Source: DTLC01 sp964555645 (GTDB taxonomy: Bacteria; Verrucomicrobiota; Verrucomicrobiia; Limisphaerales; DTLC01). Taken from it: 64,000 bases of DNA. Below, one piece after another: positions 37,901-46,114 of this stretch. Below the pieces are notes generated by a model. The model had not been told where the DNA came from, searched no databases, and worked only from the letters and a program-made list of their open reading frames with translations. The stretch spans positions 120,212 to 184,211 of the forward strand of contig CAZKTA010000005.1 of NCBI GenBank assembly GCA_964555645.1. Reading direction: 5' to 3'. The stretch's first letter is position 1, and each line of letters starts with the position of its first letter. The position numbers were made by a program, and so were the translations under genes.

Positions 37901-38533
37901 GTTATCTACGCGAATTGTGAGTCTGTATTTGCCTGGGGGCAATATGCCGAGGTCGAACTCGTGTGGTGTACAAAGCGAATTATTTGTGCCAATTAACCTG
38001 TCATTCAACCAAAGGCGCGATTCCCAGTTGACACGTTCCAGGCTCACAACCACGCGGCGGCCGCGCCAAGTGCGCGGTATCTCGATTTGGCGCTGATACC
38101 ACGCTGGGCCAAGGTAGTGCCTAGGAGGCTGACATATGAACGGTACTTTGACATTGCCGGGTTTGATATAGGCTTTGTAATCGTCGCGCAGGAACCAGTT
38201 CGTATCGTAGAGTGTCAGGACCCAGGGTGTGTTAGTGTTGATTTCGTTACCGTACCCTTGGGCTTGCAAGATGCCCGGGAGTCGGATGCGGTGTGTGAGA
38301 TTGCTGTTAAACCAGCCTTGAGCAATGCCCACATCAGTTGGGTCAAGTGCGAACCGCCACTGGCCAGCAAGTGGAATTGTCGTGCGCGCGGCCTCATTAC
38401 AAAGCGATGGCAAAGGCACAGAGGCCAAAGCGAAAATAAGCAGCTTCAGGGCCACCGCTCTGTTCTGGTTTACGCTACGCACATTAGTGCATTGCATTTC
38501 GGTTGTTGCGCAACCCACCCTTAAGTTTGCCAT
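34946..38533 (-). CDS. GH2-like glycoside hydrolase with C-terminal discoidin (F5/8 type C) domain
   Basis: Exported 1195-residue enzyme. Signal segment about 26-45 (AVALKLLIFALASVPLPSLC). Residues about 50-260 form the GH2 sugar-binding jelly roll (GPAWYQRQIEIPRTWRGRRVVVSLERVNWESRLWLN in part), followed by an immunoglobulin-like domain and a TIM barrel from about 375 (LRGTHHGGDFP, WGLNHVRFHSFCPPEAAFAAADELGI). The likely acid/base is E483 in FSPSNEPKG and the nucleophile E565 in VIVHELGQW. Around 1050-1165 lies a discoidin/CBM32-like module (NATIDGDPNTFWTTT...YKIEVSNDGQLWHKI). GH2 members cleave beta-galactosides, beta-glucuronides or arabinosides; in this locus a pectin side-chain bond is expected. 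ATG 38533 is used; ATG 38497 would also leave the signal intact. 102 bases separate it from the next upstream gene. Confidence 0.85.
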   Translation of the reverse strand: MANLRVGCATTEMQCTNVRSVNQNRAVALKLLIFALASVPLPSLCNEAARTTIPLAGQWRFALDPTDVGIAQGWFNSNLTHRIRLPGILQAQGYGNEINTNTPWVLTLYDTNWFLRDDYKAYIKPGNVKVPFICQPPRHYLGPAWYQRQIEIPRTWRGRRVVVSLERVNWESRLWLNDRLIGTNNSLCTPHEFDLGILPPGKYRLTIRVDNRMQLPYRPDAHSVSDSLGQSWNGIVGKIELRATPAVWIENVHAVANVQTRSVLLKVQLGNVTGAPGKGVLEVLYNRPASRRLTVRTRSPERLIKAPVEWGADGGTTEIEVTLPKDKNELWDEFTPALHSLQLVFAAETGTQTVNLPIGLRELKAVGQDLVINGRPTHLRGTHHGGDFPLTGYPACDVEYWRKLFATCKKWGLNHVRFHSFCPPEAAFAAADELGIYLQIEPGMWNTFNPGTPMEEMLYFETARIIKYYGNHPSFVLFSPSNEPKGRWRDVLPKWAAYFRASDPRRLYTTGTGFTDPDAPGPLDKVDFCVTQRFGQRRVRGEPGWFGRGYSNALHNVTVPVIVHELGQWCAYPDFDVIKKFTGHLRPGNYEIFRDSAAASGLLSINKQFARASGRFQLACYKEEIEANLLTPGLAGFQLLDLHDYIGQGTALVGVLDPFWEEKSYVTAHEWRRFCNVTVPLVRLTKRVFTTAEKLEADVEVAHYDTAPLTNSIVSWQVTDTRGKTVAQGEFQPRTISIGRNTAIGKIELDLGTLRAASMYKLIVRVLNAGGARAGYGSHTEPTIKNELAPVRKSMNTASVGLGNANNSSTEGGQACESGSAVASAQLVAENDWNFWLYPARVDESEPPDVFVTCSWDEAEAKLAAGSKVLFVPRPAELDWCSPPLAEVPIFWNRLMNPQWSRMLGLWCDTNHPALAKFPTADHCDWHWTELSRNARAINIGQLPRNLEPIVAAIDDWNRNWRLAPIFEAKVGRGKLLVCSFDIVNDLQARPVARQLRRSLLDYMASAKFAPAVQLRPEQIRSLLFDTLVMRKLGARASGPGTNPNATIDGDPNTFWTTTDPVPWLTISFTQPVAINGVVLMSRQNDRNHAGDIRAYKIEVSNDGQLWHKIACGELGSTWLPQSVRFQQTVTAQYLKLTRLSGFGEDKSTALAELAVMYAGPKLTDTGTDKLEYKRIRSGTPDIDEAQPSGTTPQN

Positions 38534-38635
38534 AGCGCCGCAATGTTAGTGTGAAATTCGGTTTACGAAATGTGGCCAATTCTGGCTGTGCATGTGCTCT
38601 GCAGGAGTAAAAATCCGTTCGAAATCCAACTGTCA

Positions 38636-41488
38636 TCAATTTACCAGCGGCCTGCGGGCTGTAGGCGGTAGTGTACCTGCATGGACTGCAAACAGACGTT
38701 TGTGCGTGGCTTTGGCTGCCTCGACAAGTTCGGTGTAAGGCAGGTCGGTCACGTCCACAAACCCGATGTTGTAATTTTCGCCGTCGAACCTGCCCGTGGC
38801 TGGTTGATCAACCCACTGAAACCAATGCGCCCCTACCACAGCCGGATGTACGGCGGCGTTTTCGACGTAATACTGGTAAGCTAACCCGCGTTCAGTTTGA
38901 TTTGCCACTTGACGCAGTCCGGGCGCAAGCCCGCGTTCAGGAACACCGAAATGGAACTCGCCGATTAAAATCGGCCTGCCGGTTAAGCGGTAAACCCTGT
39001 CCAGCATCGCGGCATCGGGCTTGTAGTCGTAACAGTTAAGGCTGAAGACGTCGAACGCGCGCGCCGCACGTAGCATACGGTCCGGCACGTGCGACCCAAA
39101 ACGCAGGCCAAGGTTAAGGTGATTCGGATCGTGCTTACGGATGGCTGCATTTACCACATCCAAAAACCGCTCAACCGCAGCATACACAAACTCGCGCCGG
39201 CGCAAGGGCGAATCGCCCTGGGCAAGAAATTGTTTTAGAGCGCGCTGGATTGGTGCATCGGGCCCGGCCAGAATTGCCTCGACAATGTCCAGTTCGCGTC
39301 CGGGCCACGGCGGTTCATTAGCGACGAAATATCCCAACAGCCACGGATCATCTTTTCGTGGCGCACATTGCTCGCGAGCGGCTGCGTCCACCCGGTTTGT
39401 AAACTCGGGTGCAAATACATCCGGCAGACCAAGGTATCCAGTTTCGATCCCCCAGCCACGCAGCATCACAACGTACGGCCTGCGTTTTGCATCCCAAAGC
39501 CTCCGGTCAGACCAGTTGCCGATGGTGTTAAATCCCCAAGCTTCCATGCGCTGTAAAGTAAGCTCGATCCAATTGGCCAGCCATTCATCGCCGAACCGCC
39601 GCTGCAGATTCCAAGTGTAGAATGATGCCTCGGCTGGACGGTCTGCCGGACGCGGTTGCGCAAGTCCAGCACGCAGTTCCGGCGGCGGCAGTGCAGCAAA
39701 AAGAGCCTCGCGTCCGACAATTGGGGTGCCTACCCACGGTGTGAACACGTTCGCACCAACCGAGAAAAAGAGGTGCCCGTCCGGGTCAACAAGCCACCAG
39801 CGCCCGTCTATTTGCGCGACACGAAAATATCCAGTTGCAGTCACATTTGTTGCAGTGAACCCACCGAACTTGCAGTACCCAGATTCCTTGGATGCCACCC
39901 GTTGCTGGTCTGCGGCCCATTTAGCTTTCAGGTCTTCTAATTTGGAAGTTTTGGTTGGCCAGTCAGAAAGAATCCACTGGCCGAACTCATCCACCAACGG
40001 TTTCGGTTCAAGCACAGCGTTGCCGGGCGATTCCGTGTGGAGCGAGACCGCCCGTAACTCGAATGTCTGCGGACCAATTGGCGTGTTCACGGCAAAGCCG
40101 ATTGCCTGCACGTTCGTCAGTGGACCGACAAGGCCAGGCAGGTTCACCCAGTAGGCGCCATGCGGTTTATTGCCCAGCGCCGCTAGGTCATGACCATGCC
40201 GGTTACGTTGTGCGAAGTACTGCAGTGGCAACGCAGCGCGTGTCCAAGCACCTGCGAGCGCGTGTAGCCGGACTTTGCGCACGCCGTCTGGGGCGAACAG
40301 TCGGACCTCGATCGCCGCTGGTGTCGAGGCGCGGAACTCGAGTCCGAGGAACGAGAATGCTGACCAATCGGACGGTAGGGGCGGGTCAAACTTTTCCAAA
40401 GGCCACTTAACCTCAGGCTGATCTGGTGTGAAAGTTACATGCCGTATGTTGGTCGGTGGTTGAAGCGCGATGTACGTGGGTTTGTCACGGTCGCACACAA
40501 GCTCGCCATTGACGCATTCAAGTTCAACGACTTGTATCGAGCTACGGCGTTGTTCGTAGCCGTCTTTGCGTTCGTCCGGGCCGCGTCTGCCAGGATGCGT
40601 GAAATAGAACAAAAACGCGCGGTTGCCGCTCACGACTACATCTGCATGGCCGCCTTTGACCTGATCATCGGTGCCTTGGCCTGGTGCATCCAAAAGGTTC
40701 CGCTGTTGTCTTGTCCAGTTAAGCGCGTCGTCAGAATGATACACCCCGAGTCCACGCCACACATCAACGATCATCCAATATTTGTCGTGCCACCGGAATA
40801 CTTTCGGGCCTTCACCGGGTCTGTCGCCAATTGCTTTGCCGCGGTCGGTCCAGTGGTACAGGTTTGTGCTCTCAGCGTAATAGATAGATTTACGGTCGCG
40901 CTCGTTGTTGTACCACAGCCGCCATCTACCATCTGGCAAACGCAACACGCACGCGTCTATGACACGATCAGATGCGAGCTTCAGAACCGACTCGAACTTC
41001 CACCGAAGCAGATTCGTGCTTGTCAAGTGGACAATGTCCCTGGGGGCGTCCCAGTTAGCGAAAATGCCCGGCACAACCGTGAGGAACATGTGATACAAAC
41101 CGTCGTGTTCGATGATCTCTGGCGCCCAGTAGGTGTAGTTGGTGTTGCCGTAGCCAATCTGTGCGATGCCGCGGTAGCGCCAGGTTGCACCGGCGTCTAG
41201 CGACTCGGCTATGCCGATGTGCGTGCCGTGGACCCAGGCTACCCCTGGCTCGTTTGTGGCATTGGCGCGGCGGTTTGTGTAAAACATGAACCATTTGCGT
41301 TCGAGCCGATTCCAAACCACAACCGGGTCAGCGGCACCGTCGTGAATTGGATCGCGGTAAAGCGGTTTTGAAGCCAGCTTACCAGCACAGGTCTGGTCTG
41401 CACTAGCTCGCACCGCAACGACAACCGCATCCGCAGCACACAAAAGGCCTGCAAGTAAAACAGTGTATGGTTTCGGCAATGCTTTCAC
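38636..41488 (-). CDS. Two-enzyme fusion: GH43-like beta-propeller plus GH-A barrel
   Basis: Exported 950-residue protein. Residues about 40-345 are a five-bladed propeller of the GH43/GH117 type: YRDPIHDGAADPVVVWN with the catalytic-type Asp, WAPEIIEHDGLYHMFLT, and repeated blade motifs (GRWRLWYNNERD; DKYWMIVDVWRG). Residues 360-520 look like a carbohydrate-binding jelly roll. From about 565 (GYFRVAQIDGRWWLVDPDGHLFF) to the end is a clan GH-A TIM barrel resembling agarase/GH42-like proteins, with acid/base E725 in FVANEPPWPG and nucleophile E844 in ILIGEFHFG. The start codon is GTG at 41488, overlapping the TGA of the PL11 gene (GTGA), and gives a normal signal peptide (MKALPKPYTVLLAGLLC). 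Probably cleaves two bonds of one pectic oligosaccharide. Confidence 0.82.
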   Translation of the reverse strand: MKALPKPYTVLLAGLLCAADAVVVAVRASADQTCAGKLASKPLYRDPIHDGAADPVVVWNRLERKWFMFYTNRRANATNEPGVAWVHGTHIGIAESLDAGATWRYRGIAQIGYGNTNYTYWAPEIIEHDGLYHMFLTVVPGIFANWDAPRDIVHLTSTNLLRWKFESVLKLASDRVIDACVLRLPDGRWRLWYNNERDRKSIYYAESTNLYHWTDRGKAIGDRPGEGPKVFRWHDKYWMIVDVWRGLGVYHSDDALNWTRQQRNLLDAPGQGTDDQVKGGHADVVVSGNRAFLFYFTHPGRRGPDERKDGYEQRRSSIQVVELECVNGELVCDRDKPTYIALQPPTNIRHVTFTPDQPEVKWPLEKFDPPLPSDWSAFSFLGLEFRASTPAAIEVRLFAPDGVRKVRLHALAGAWTRAALPLQYFAQRNRHGHDLAALGNKPHGAYWVNLPGLVGPLTNVQAIGFAVNTPIGPQTFELRAVSLHTESPGNAVLEPKPLVDEFGQWILSDWPTKTSKLEDLKAKWAADQQRVASKESGYCKFGGFTATNVTATGYFRVAQIDGRWWLVDPDGHLFFSVGANVFTPWVGTPIVGREALFAALPPPELRAGLAQPRPADRPAEASFYTWNLQRRFGDEWLANWIELTLQRMEAWGFNTIGNWSDRRLWDAKRRPYVVMLRGWGIETGYLGLPDVFAPEFTNRVDAAAREQCAPRKDDPWLLGYFVANEPPWPGRELDIVEAILAGPDAPIQRALKQFLAQGDSPLRRREFVYAAVERFLDVVNAAIRKHDPNHLNLGLRFGSHVPDRMLRAARAFDVFSLNCYDYKPDAAMLDRVYRLTGRPILIGEFHFGVPERGLAPGLRQVANQTERGLAYQYYVENAAVHPAVVGAHWFQWVDQPATGRFDGENYNIGFVDVTDLPYTELVEAAKATHKRLFAVHAGTLPPTARRPLVN

Positions 41489-44400
41489 TGCAGTTGGAGC
41501 ATGTAGAACCGCTGTGCGTCGCTGTCGATGTTGTTTGTGATAAACATCCTGCCGTTGTTATCGAAAACATTTGTGGCCAGGCGGGTCCAAGCCGACACTG
41601 GCAGCATTATGTTCGTTGTTGTGAGCACGTAGCAAGGTTCGTTTGGCGGCCCGTTCGTGCAAGATAAAACCAGTCCAGTGCCTGTTATGCCAACACTGAG
41701 TCTTGGCCGTGCGATCACGCGCACGGTACCATCGGTGTTGAGTTTGCTCGTCAGCCACGCAAGCTCCGGCGCCAAAGTAGGCAGTGAAATTGTATCGAAC
41801 CTACCGTTGTAGCTCGGTGCATCGAACAGCTTGAACACATCGCCGTTTGTGAGTATGCCGCCCGTGTTCGATATAATCAACGCGCCGCCGTACGTAATGC
41901 CAGCCAATGCACGGACCTGATCATTTGTCCCGGGCGGTTTACTGATCTGCATAACTGTGAAACTACCGGTTGCAAGCGCAAGTGTGTTTGTGAACGTCAG
42001 CGTACCAACTGGGGCGCCGGGCGAAAGTGTGCCGTTAACAATAGTGCGCCCACCGAGCATGCCCACCCCACACAGTGTTGCCATGGACTCAACGGTGACT
42101 GTGTTTGTGGCGGCAGCGTGGTTGCCGTTCACAAGGAGTGTACCTTCGCTAACTATCGTCGGCCCAGAGTACGTGTTAGACCCTGTGAGCGTAAGCACGC
42201 CCGGGCCAACCTTGGTTATGGCCGTTGGCCGTGCAGCAGTTGCACCGTTACGAATAGAACCCCCAAATATCGTGTCTTCGCCGCGCGCGCCGATCACGTA
42301 TGTTGTGGGCGCATCAGATGAACTGGCCCCGCTAAGAACGGTGTTCGAGCCGCCAGATAACGCCCCCAAGTGCACCGTCCCGCCGTCCCGTGTGAGCATG
42401 ATGCCCCAATTCATCCCTAGATCAAACGCAGCCTGACTGCTACCTGCACTTCCGTACCAACGGAAATATCCAGGCCCCGATAACGTCATAATGCCGCCGT
42501 AGGCGCTTATATTGCCGCGGAGCGAAAATGTGTTATTGGTTGGAATATGAACTGTAAGCGCGCCGGTGCCTGACCACGTACCGCTGAGAGCTTGATTGGC
42601 GCCGAGTGAATAAATGCCGCTGAAAGTTGCTACATGAATTGGATTCGCGTACGTGGCTGGGCTACCGCTCGCGTTTAGTGTTAACCAACCGCCATTTAAC
42701 GTTATTGTGCCTGAGCCTGCAGCAGTTGTTGTACCGAGCAAAACCGTGCCATTGTCAATTGCCAGGCCACCTGTAAATGTGTTCGCACCGCTCAACGTCA
42801 AGCTACCAACACCTCGGACAGTCAGTTTGCCATCGCCGACGATTGTGCCGCTAATAGTCAAAGTCGTGCCCGCGTTTGACACATCCAGCGTTGCGCCATT
42901 GGCACCAATGGTTATGCCACGGTTGATACCCACAGTTGAGCCGATGTAACGCAATGTGCCGCCGTTGATGACGAGGTTTGTCGGATCAGAATTTGCCGCG
43001 CCGATTGCACAGCGCGAACCCCCAGAAGCAAGCAGAGCAACTTCAACAGTTCCACCGTTGATAATTGTCCGCCCGGTGTAATCGTTGGTGGTTAGGATAG
43101 TTAACGTGCCCGAGTTCGATTTGACAAGGCCGGTTTGGCCGCTGATGTAACCGCTGCCAGTGAATGCGTAGTTGACAGTAGCGGCAACGGTGACGCTCGA
43201 CGGTGTTAGCCGGCCGACTAGGTTAACCGTCGGCAGTGCCGCGCCTGTATCATTGAACAGCACTGAGTCCAGCGGCAAAAACGGCTCGACCGCGCCATTG
43301 GCGAGCCAGTTGTAACTTACGCCTTCGTCCCATTGGTTTCCGCCCGCCCCACGCCACACAAGATTTGTTGGCGGACGTGCGCTGATTACAAGTGCTGCAA
43401 TTTTACCTGGTGGATTTGTCAAAACACAGGTCAGTGCAAGCGGGCCGTCCAAAGCTAGGTTTGTTAAACTACCAGTCAAACTGCCGCTGTATGAGAACAA
43501 GCTGTATAGGTTGCCGACGGCTAACTGCCCTGCCAGAGCATTGATCCGGATAGTGTTTAGCCCGGATAAGATTAAGTTACCCGAAACAATTACGTGATCG
43601 TTGCCTGGCCCTGCGGGCGAGTTGGTAAGATCAAACAGGCAAAGCGCATCACCAAGCAGAGTTAGATGATTCGAGATTGTCAATGTACCTGGCACATTGG
43701 TGGCGCCAGGCACAATTGTGCACCGTGGGCCAACTGTTAAGCCGTTGCCAAGGACGCCTGTCCCGCTTATGCAACTTCTAAGCCACAGACCGCGCTCCAG
43801 TGTAACTGTGCTGGCAACAAGTTGCCCGTTCACCTCGAGCGCGCCGTCGGTGACAATTGTTGGACCTGTGTAACTGTTTGTGGTGTTGATGGTGAGCCTG
43901 CCTGTACCAGCTTTGACCAACTTCATCGTGCCAGTTAGCGCGCCGGTGCCTGTGAAAGTGTAGTTCGAGGGCGAATTCACAAACACTTGAGCTGGCGCAA
44001 GCGTGTCCGTCAACCACACAGTGTTGTTGGTTGCACCGCGTAAATCAAATAACACCGAGCTGCCCTGGCTGAATGTGGTCTTTATACTGTTTGTCCAGAT
44101 GCCGTGCACGAGCCAATTGCTGGTGACGCCGCTGTCCCAACTGTTCATTCCGCTGCCACCTGTCCATGCAAGATCGCCGGCAGACACGCGCCAGTGTCCA
44201 GGCCGACTCATACCCGGGCCGAGGTAAAAACCCGGGTGCGGCGGTTGGTTATAGGCCACGTTTTGCCATGCAATAGCGACTCGATATTGCGGGTCGTGCA
44301 TTAAAGTGGGGAACCGGTTCGTAGCCGGTATCACAGTTGTGTATATACGCAACTGGCTCGAGTCAGTGGTTGGAAATACAACCTCTTCGCGCCAGTCACC

Positions 44401-46053
44401 AAATAGGTCTGCGCTCAAGCACGGGGTAGCCTTGGTGCCGTTGATCGAAACCACACCGCTCGGGTTAAACAGAGTAGTGTTCGAGCTGCCGAGCCAGCTC
44501 CACTTGTAGATTGTTTTACCGTCCAAAATTTCACGCAGCAAATCTGCATCCCACCAGACAGCAAAGTTTATTTGGGAAGGTCGCGTTGTGGAGATTTCAA
44601 TGCCGGTTGCATTCATTAACCCGCCCCGTGAACCCCAACATTCGTAGCCTGGATAGCGTGGGTCAATGTCAATTGCTACTGCGCGGCCGACGTCGTCCGT
44701 GGAGGGTACACCCCAGAGCGGCTGACCTAGCCCAGCGTCGCGAAATTCGAGTCCATACGGCCCGAACGAGCTTGGGTCCTCGTGGCACTGCCAAACTTCG
44801 AGACCCGGCCGACTAGGATCAAGGTCAGACAAATGCATTGCGTCACCGTGGCCAAGCCGCGTTGTGTAAAGGCCACGGCCATTGTGATCAATTGCGCATG
44901 CGCCATAGACAATTTCGTCCATGCCGTCGCCGTCGACGTCGCCGACGCTTAGGTTATGGTTGCCCTGGCCTTCGTAGCTGCTGTAGCCGTTCCAAGTGTC
45001 GAAAACCCAGCGTTGCAGGAGTGTGTTGTTCCGCCAATCCCACGCAGCTAAAACGCTTCGTGTGTAATAGCCACGGCACATCACCAAACTCGGTCGCGTA
45101 CCGTCCAGGTACGCTACACACGCCAGGAACCTGTCCACGCGATTCCCATACGAATCGCCCCAACTGCTTACGTTGCCGCGTGGTGGGATGTAATTAGTTG
45201 TCCATCGGTTTGCGCCGGTCAGGCCGTCGAAAATTGTCAGGTACTCCGGTCCGCTCAAGATATAACCGGACGAATTCCGGTAATCTGCGTAGGGATTATC
45301 CCCGGGCATAATTACAAAATTGTCCTGGCCATCAACTGTACCAGGGGCGGTCTTACATGCTACCTCGGCGCGGCCGTCTCCATCGAGGTCATAAACAATA
45401 AACTGTGTGTAATGTGCCCCGGCGCGGATGTTGATCCCGAGGTTAATACGCCACAGGCGCGTGCCGTCGAGTTTGTAGGCGTCCAAGAGCACGTTGCCCG
45501 TGTACCCGCTTTGGCTGTTATCCTTTGCATTTGACGGGTCCCACTTAAGCACGATTTCGTATTCGCCGTCGCCGTCCAGGTCGCCTGCACTACAATCGCC
45601 TGCGCTGTAAGTGTAATTGGTCCCGTCTGGCGTTGTACCACCAGGCGGCTTTTGCAATGGGATCGAGATGTACTGCTGAACCGGCGAATTTGCCGGCAAC
45701 ACAAATAATCGGCTGGGGGCATGTTCGATTCCGGCGATTACGGGCCGGATAAAATACACGTTTGTCTGCGCTAGGTTGGCGTTCGTATCAACGAAATCTG
45801 TCGTGTTCGTCAAAGGCAAACTGTTCAGTTTGTTCGTGACCGTACCGGTAACACGATACAGGTTAAACGCAATGTCTTCTGGGTCAGCTCCAAGCAACCG
45901 CCAACCGACGTAAACGCTGTTTGTTGCGTACCTAATGGCAACAACACCGCGGCCAAGTGGCTCAAGCTGGTGCTGCGCGAAACCGCCAACCGTAACAATT
46001 GCGAGTCCACTCGCAATAGCAACAAATCGCAGCATAGGTTCAATCTTTCTCAT
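41485..46053 (-). CDS. PL11 rhamnogalacturonan lyase with autotransporter-type beta-strand repeats
   Basis: Exported 1522-residue lyase. Signal peptide MLRFVAIASGLAIVTVGGFAQ within the first 27 residues. The catalytic part (about 30-620) is a PL11 beta-propeller like YesW: LGRGVVAIR, VGWRLLGADPEDIAFNLYR, calcium-binding DLDGDGEYEIVLKWDPSNAKDN, YDLDGDGRAEVACKTAPGT, GDVDGDGMDEIVYGA and FGDWREEVVFP. It cleaves the rhamnose-galacturonate backbone of rhamnogalacturonan I by beta-elimination. The second half (about 640-1440) has PATR-type repeats such as GTGRLTINTTNSYTGPTIV, GVGSLTLSGANTFTGGLAI and GPGVLTLTGSNTYSGPTIV, with no C-terminal beta-barrel. The last 65 residues (CYVLTTTNI...QRFYMLQLQ) recur in the two PL1 proteins. 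Overlaps the GH43-GH-A gene by 4 bases. Confidence 0.93.
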   Translation of the reverse strand: MRKIEPMLRFVAIASGLAIVTVGGFAQHQLEPLGRGVVAIRYATNSVYVGWRLLGADPEDIAFNLYRVTGTVTNKLNSLPLTNTTDFVDTNANLAQTNVYFIRPVIAGIEHAPSRLFVLPANSPVQQYISIPLQKPPGGTTPDGTNYTYSAGDCSAGDLDGDGEYEIVLKWDPSNAKDNSQSGYTGNVLLDAYKLDGTRLWRINLGINIRAGAHYTQFIVYDLDGDGRAEVACKTAPGTVDGQDNFVIMPGDNPYADYRNSSGYILSGPEYLTIFDGLTGANRWTTNYIPPRGNVSSWGDSYGNRVDRFLACVAYLDGTRPSLVMCRGYYTRSVLAAWDWRNNTLLQRWVFDTWNGYSSYEGQGNHNLSVGDVDGDGMDEIVYGACAIDHNGRGLYTTRLGHGDAMHLSDLDPSRPGLEVWQCHEDPSSFGPYGLEFRDAGLGQPLWGVPSTDDVGRAVAIDIDPRYPGYECWGSRGGLMNATGIEISTTRPSQINFAVWWDADLLREILDGKTIYKWSWLGSSNTTLFNPSGVVSINGTKATPCLSADLFGDWREEVVFPTTDSSQLRIYTTVIPATNRFPTLMHDPQYRVAIAWQNVAYNQPPHPGFYLGPGMSRPGHWRVSAGDLAWTGGSGMNSWDSGVTSNWLVHGIWTNSIKTTFSQGSSVLFDLRGATNNTVWLTDTLAPAQVFVNSPSNYTFTGTGALTGTMKLVKAGTGRLTINTTNSYTGPTIVTDGALEVNGQLVASTVTLERGLWLRSCISGTGVLGNGLTVGPRCTIVPGATNVPGTLTISNHLTLLGDALCLFDLTNSPAGPGNDHVIVSGNLILSGLNTIRINALAGQLAVGNLYSLFSYSGSLTGSLTNLALDGPLALTCVLTNPPGKIAALVISARPPTNLVWRGAGGNQWDEGVSYNWLANGAVEPFLPLDSVLFNDTGAALPTVNLVGRLTPSSVTVAATVNYAFTGSGYISGQTGLVKSNSGTLTILTTNDYTGRTIINGGTVEVALLASGGSRCAIGAANSDPTNLVINGGTLRYIGSTVGINRGITIGANGATLDVSNAGTTLTISGTIVGDGKLTVRGVGSLTLSGANTFTGGLAIDNGTVLLGTTTAAGSGTITLNGGWLTLNASGSPATYANPIHVATFSGIYSLGANQALSGTWSGTGALTVHIPTNNTFSLRGNISAYGGIMTLSGPGYFRWYGSAGSSQAAFDLGMNWGIMLTRDGGTVHLGALSGGSNTVLSGASSSDAPTTYVIGARGEDTIFGGSIRNGATAARPTAITKVGPGVLTLTGSNTYSGPTIVSEGTLLVNGNHAAATNTVTVESMATLCGVGMLGGRTIVNGTLSPGAPVGTLTFTNTLALATGSFTVMQISKPPGTNDQVRALAGITYGGALIISNTGGILTNGDVFKLFDAPSYNGRFDTISLPTLAPELAWLTSKLNTDGTVRVIARPRLSVGITGTGLVLSCTNGPPNEPCYVLTTTNIMLPVSAWTRLATNVFDNNGRMFITNNIDSDAQRFYMLQLQ

Positions 46054-46114
46054 CGCAAGTTAGACATCGTTTTTAGGCGCAGCTTCAAATTTTAGTTTCA
46101 TCTGGTGCATAGCT

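Noticed and set aside
40439..41200. Plus-strand open frame of about 250 residues opposite the GH43-like domain
   Set aside because: Mirror frame of the beta-propeller coding region, whose blade motifs are clear.
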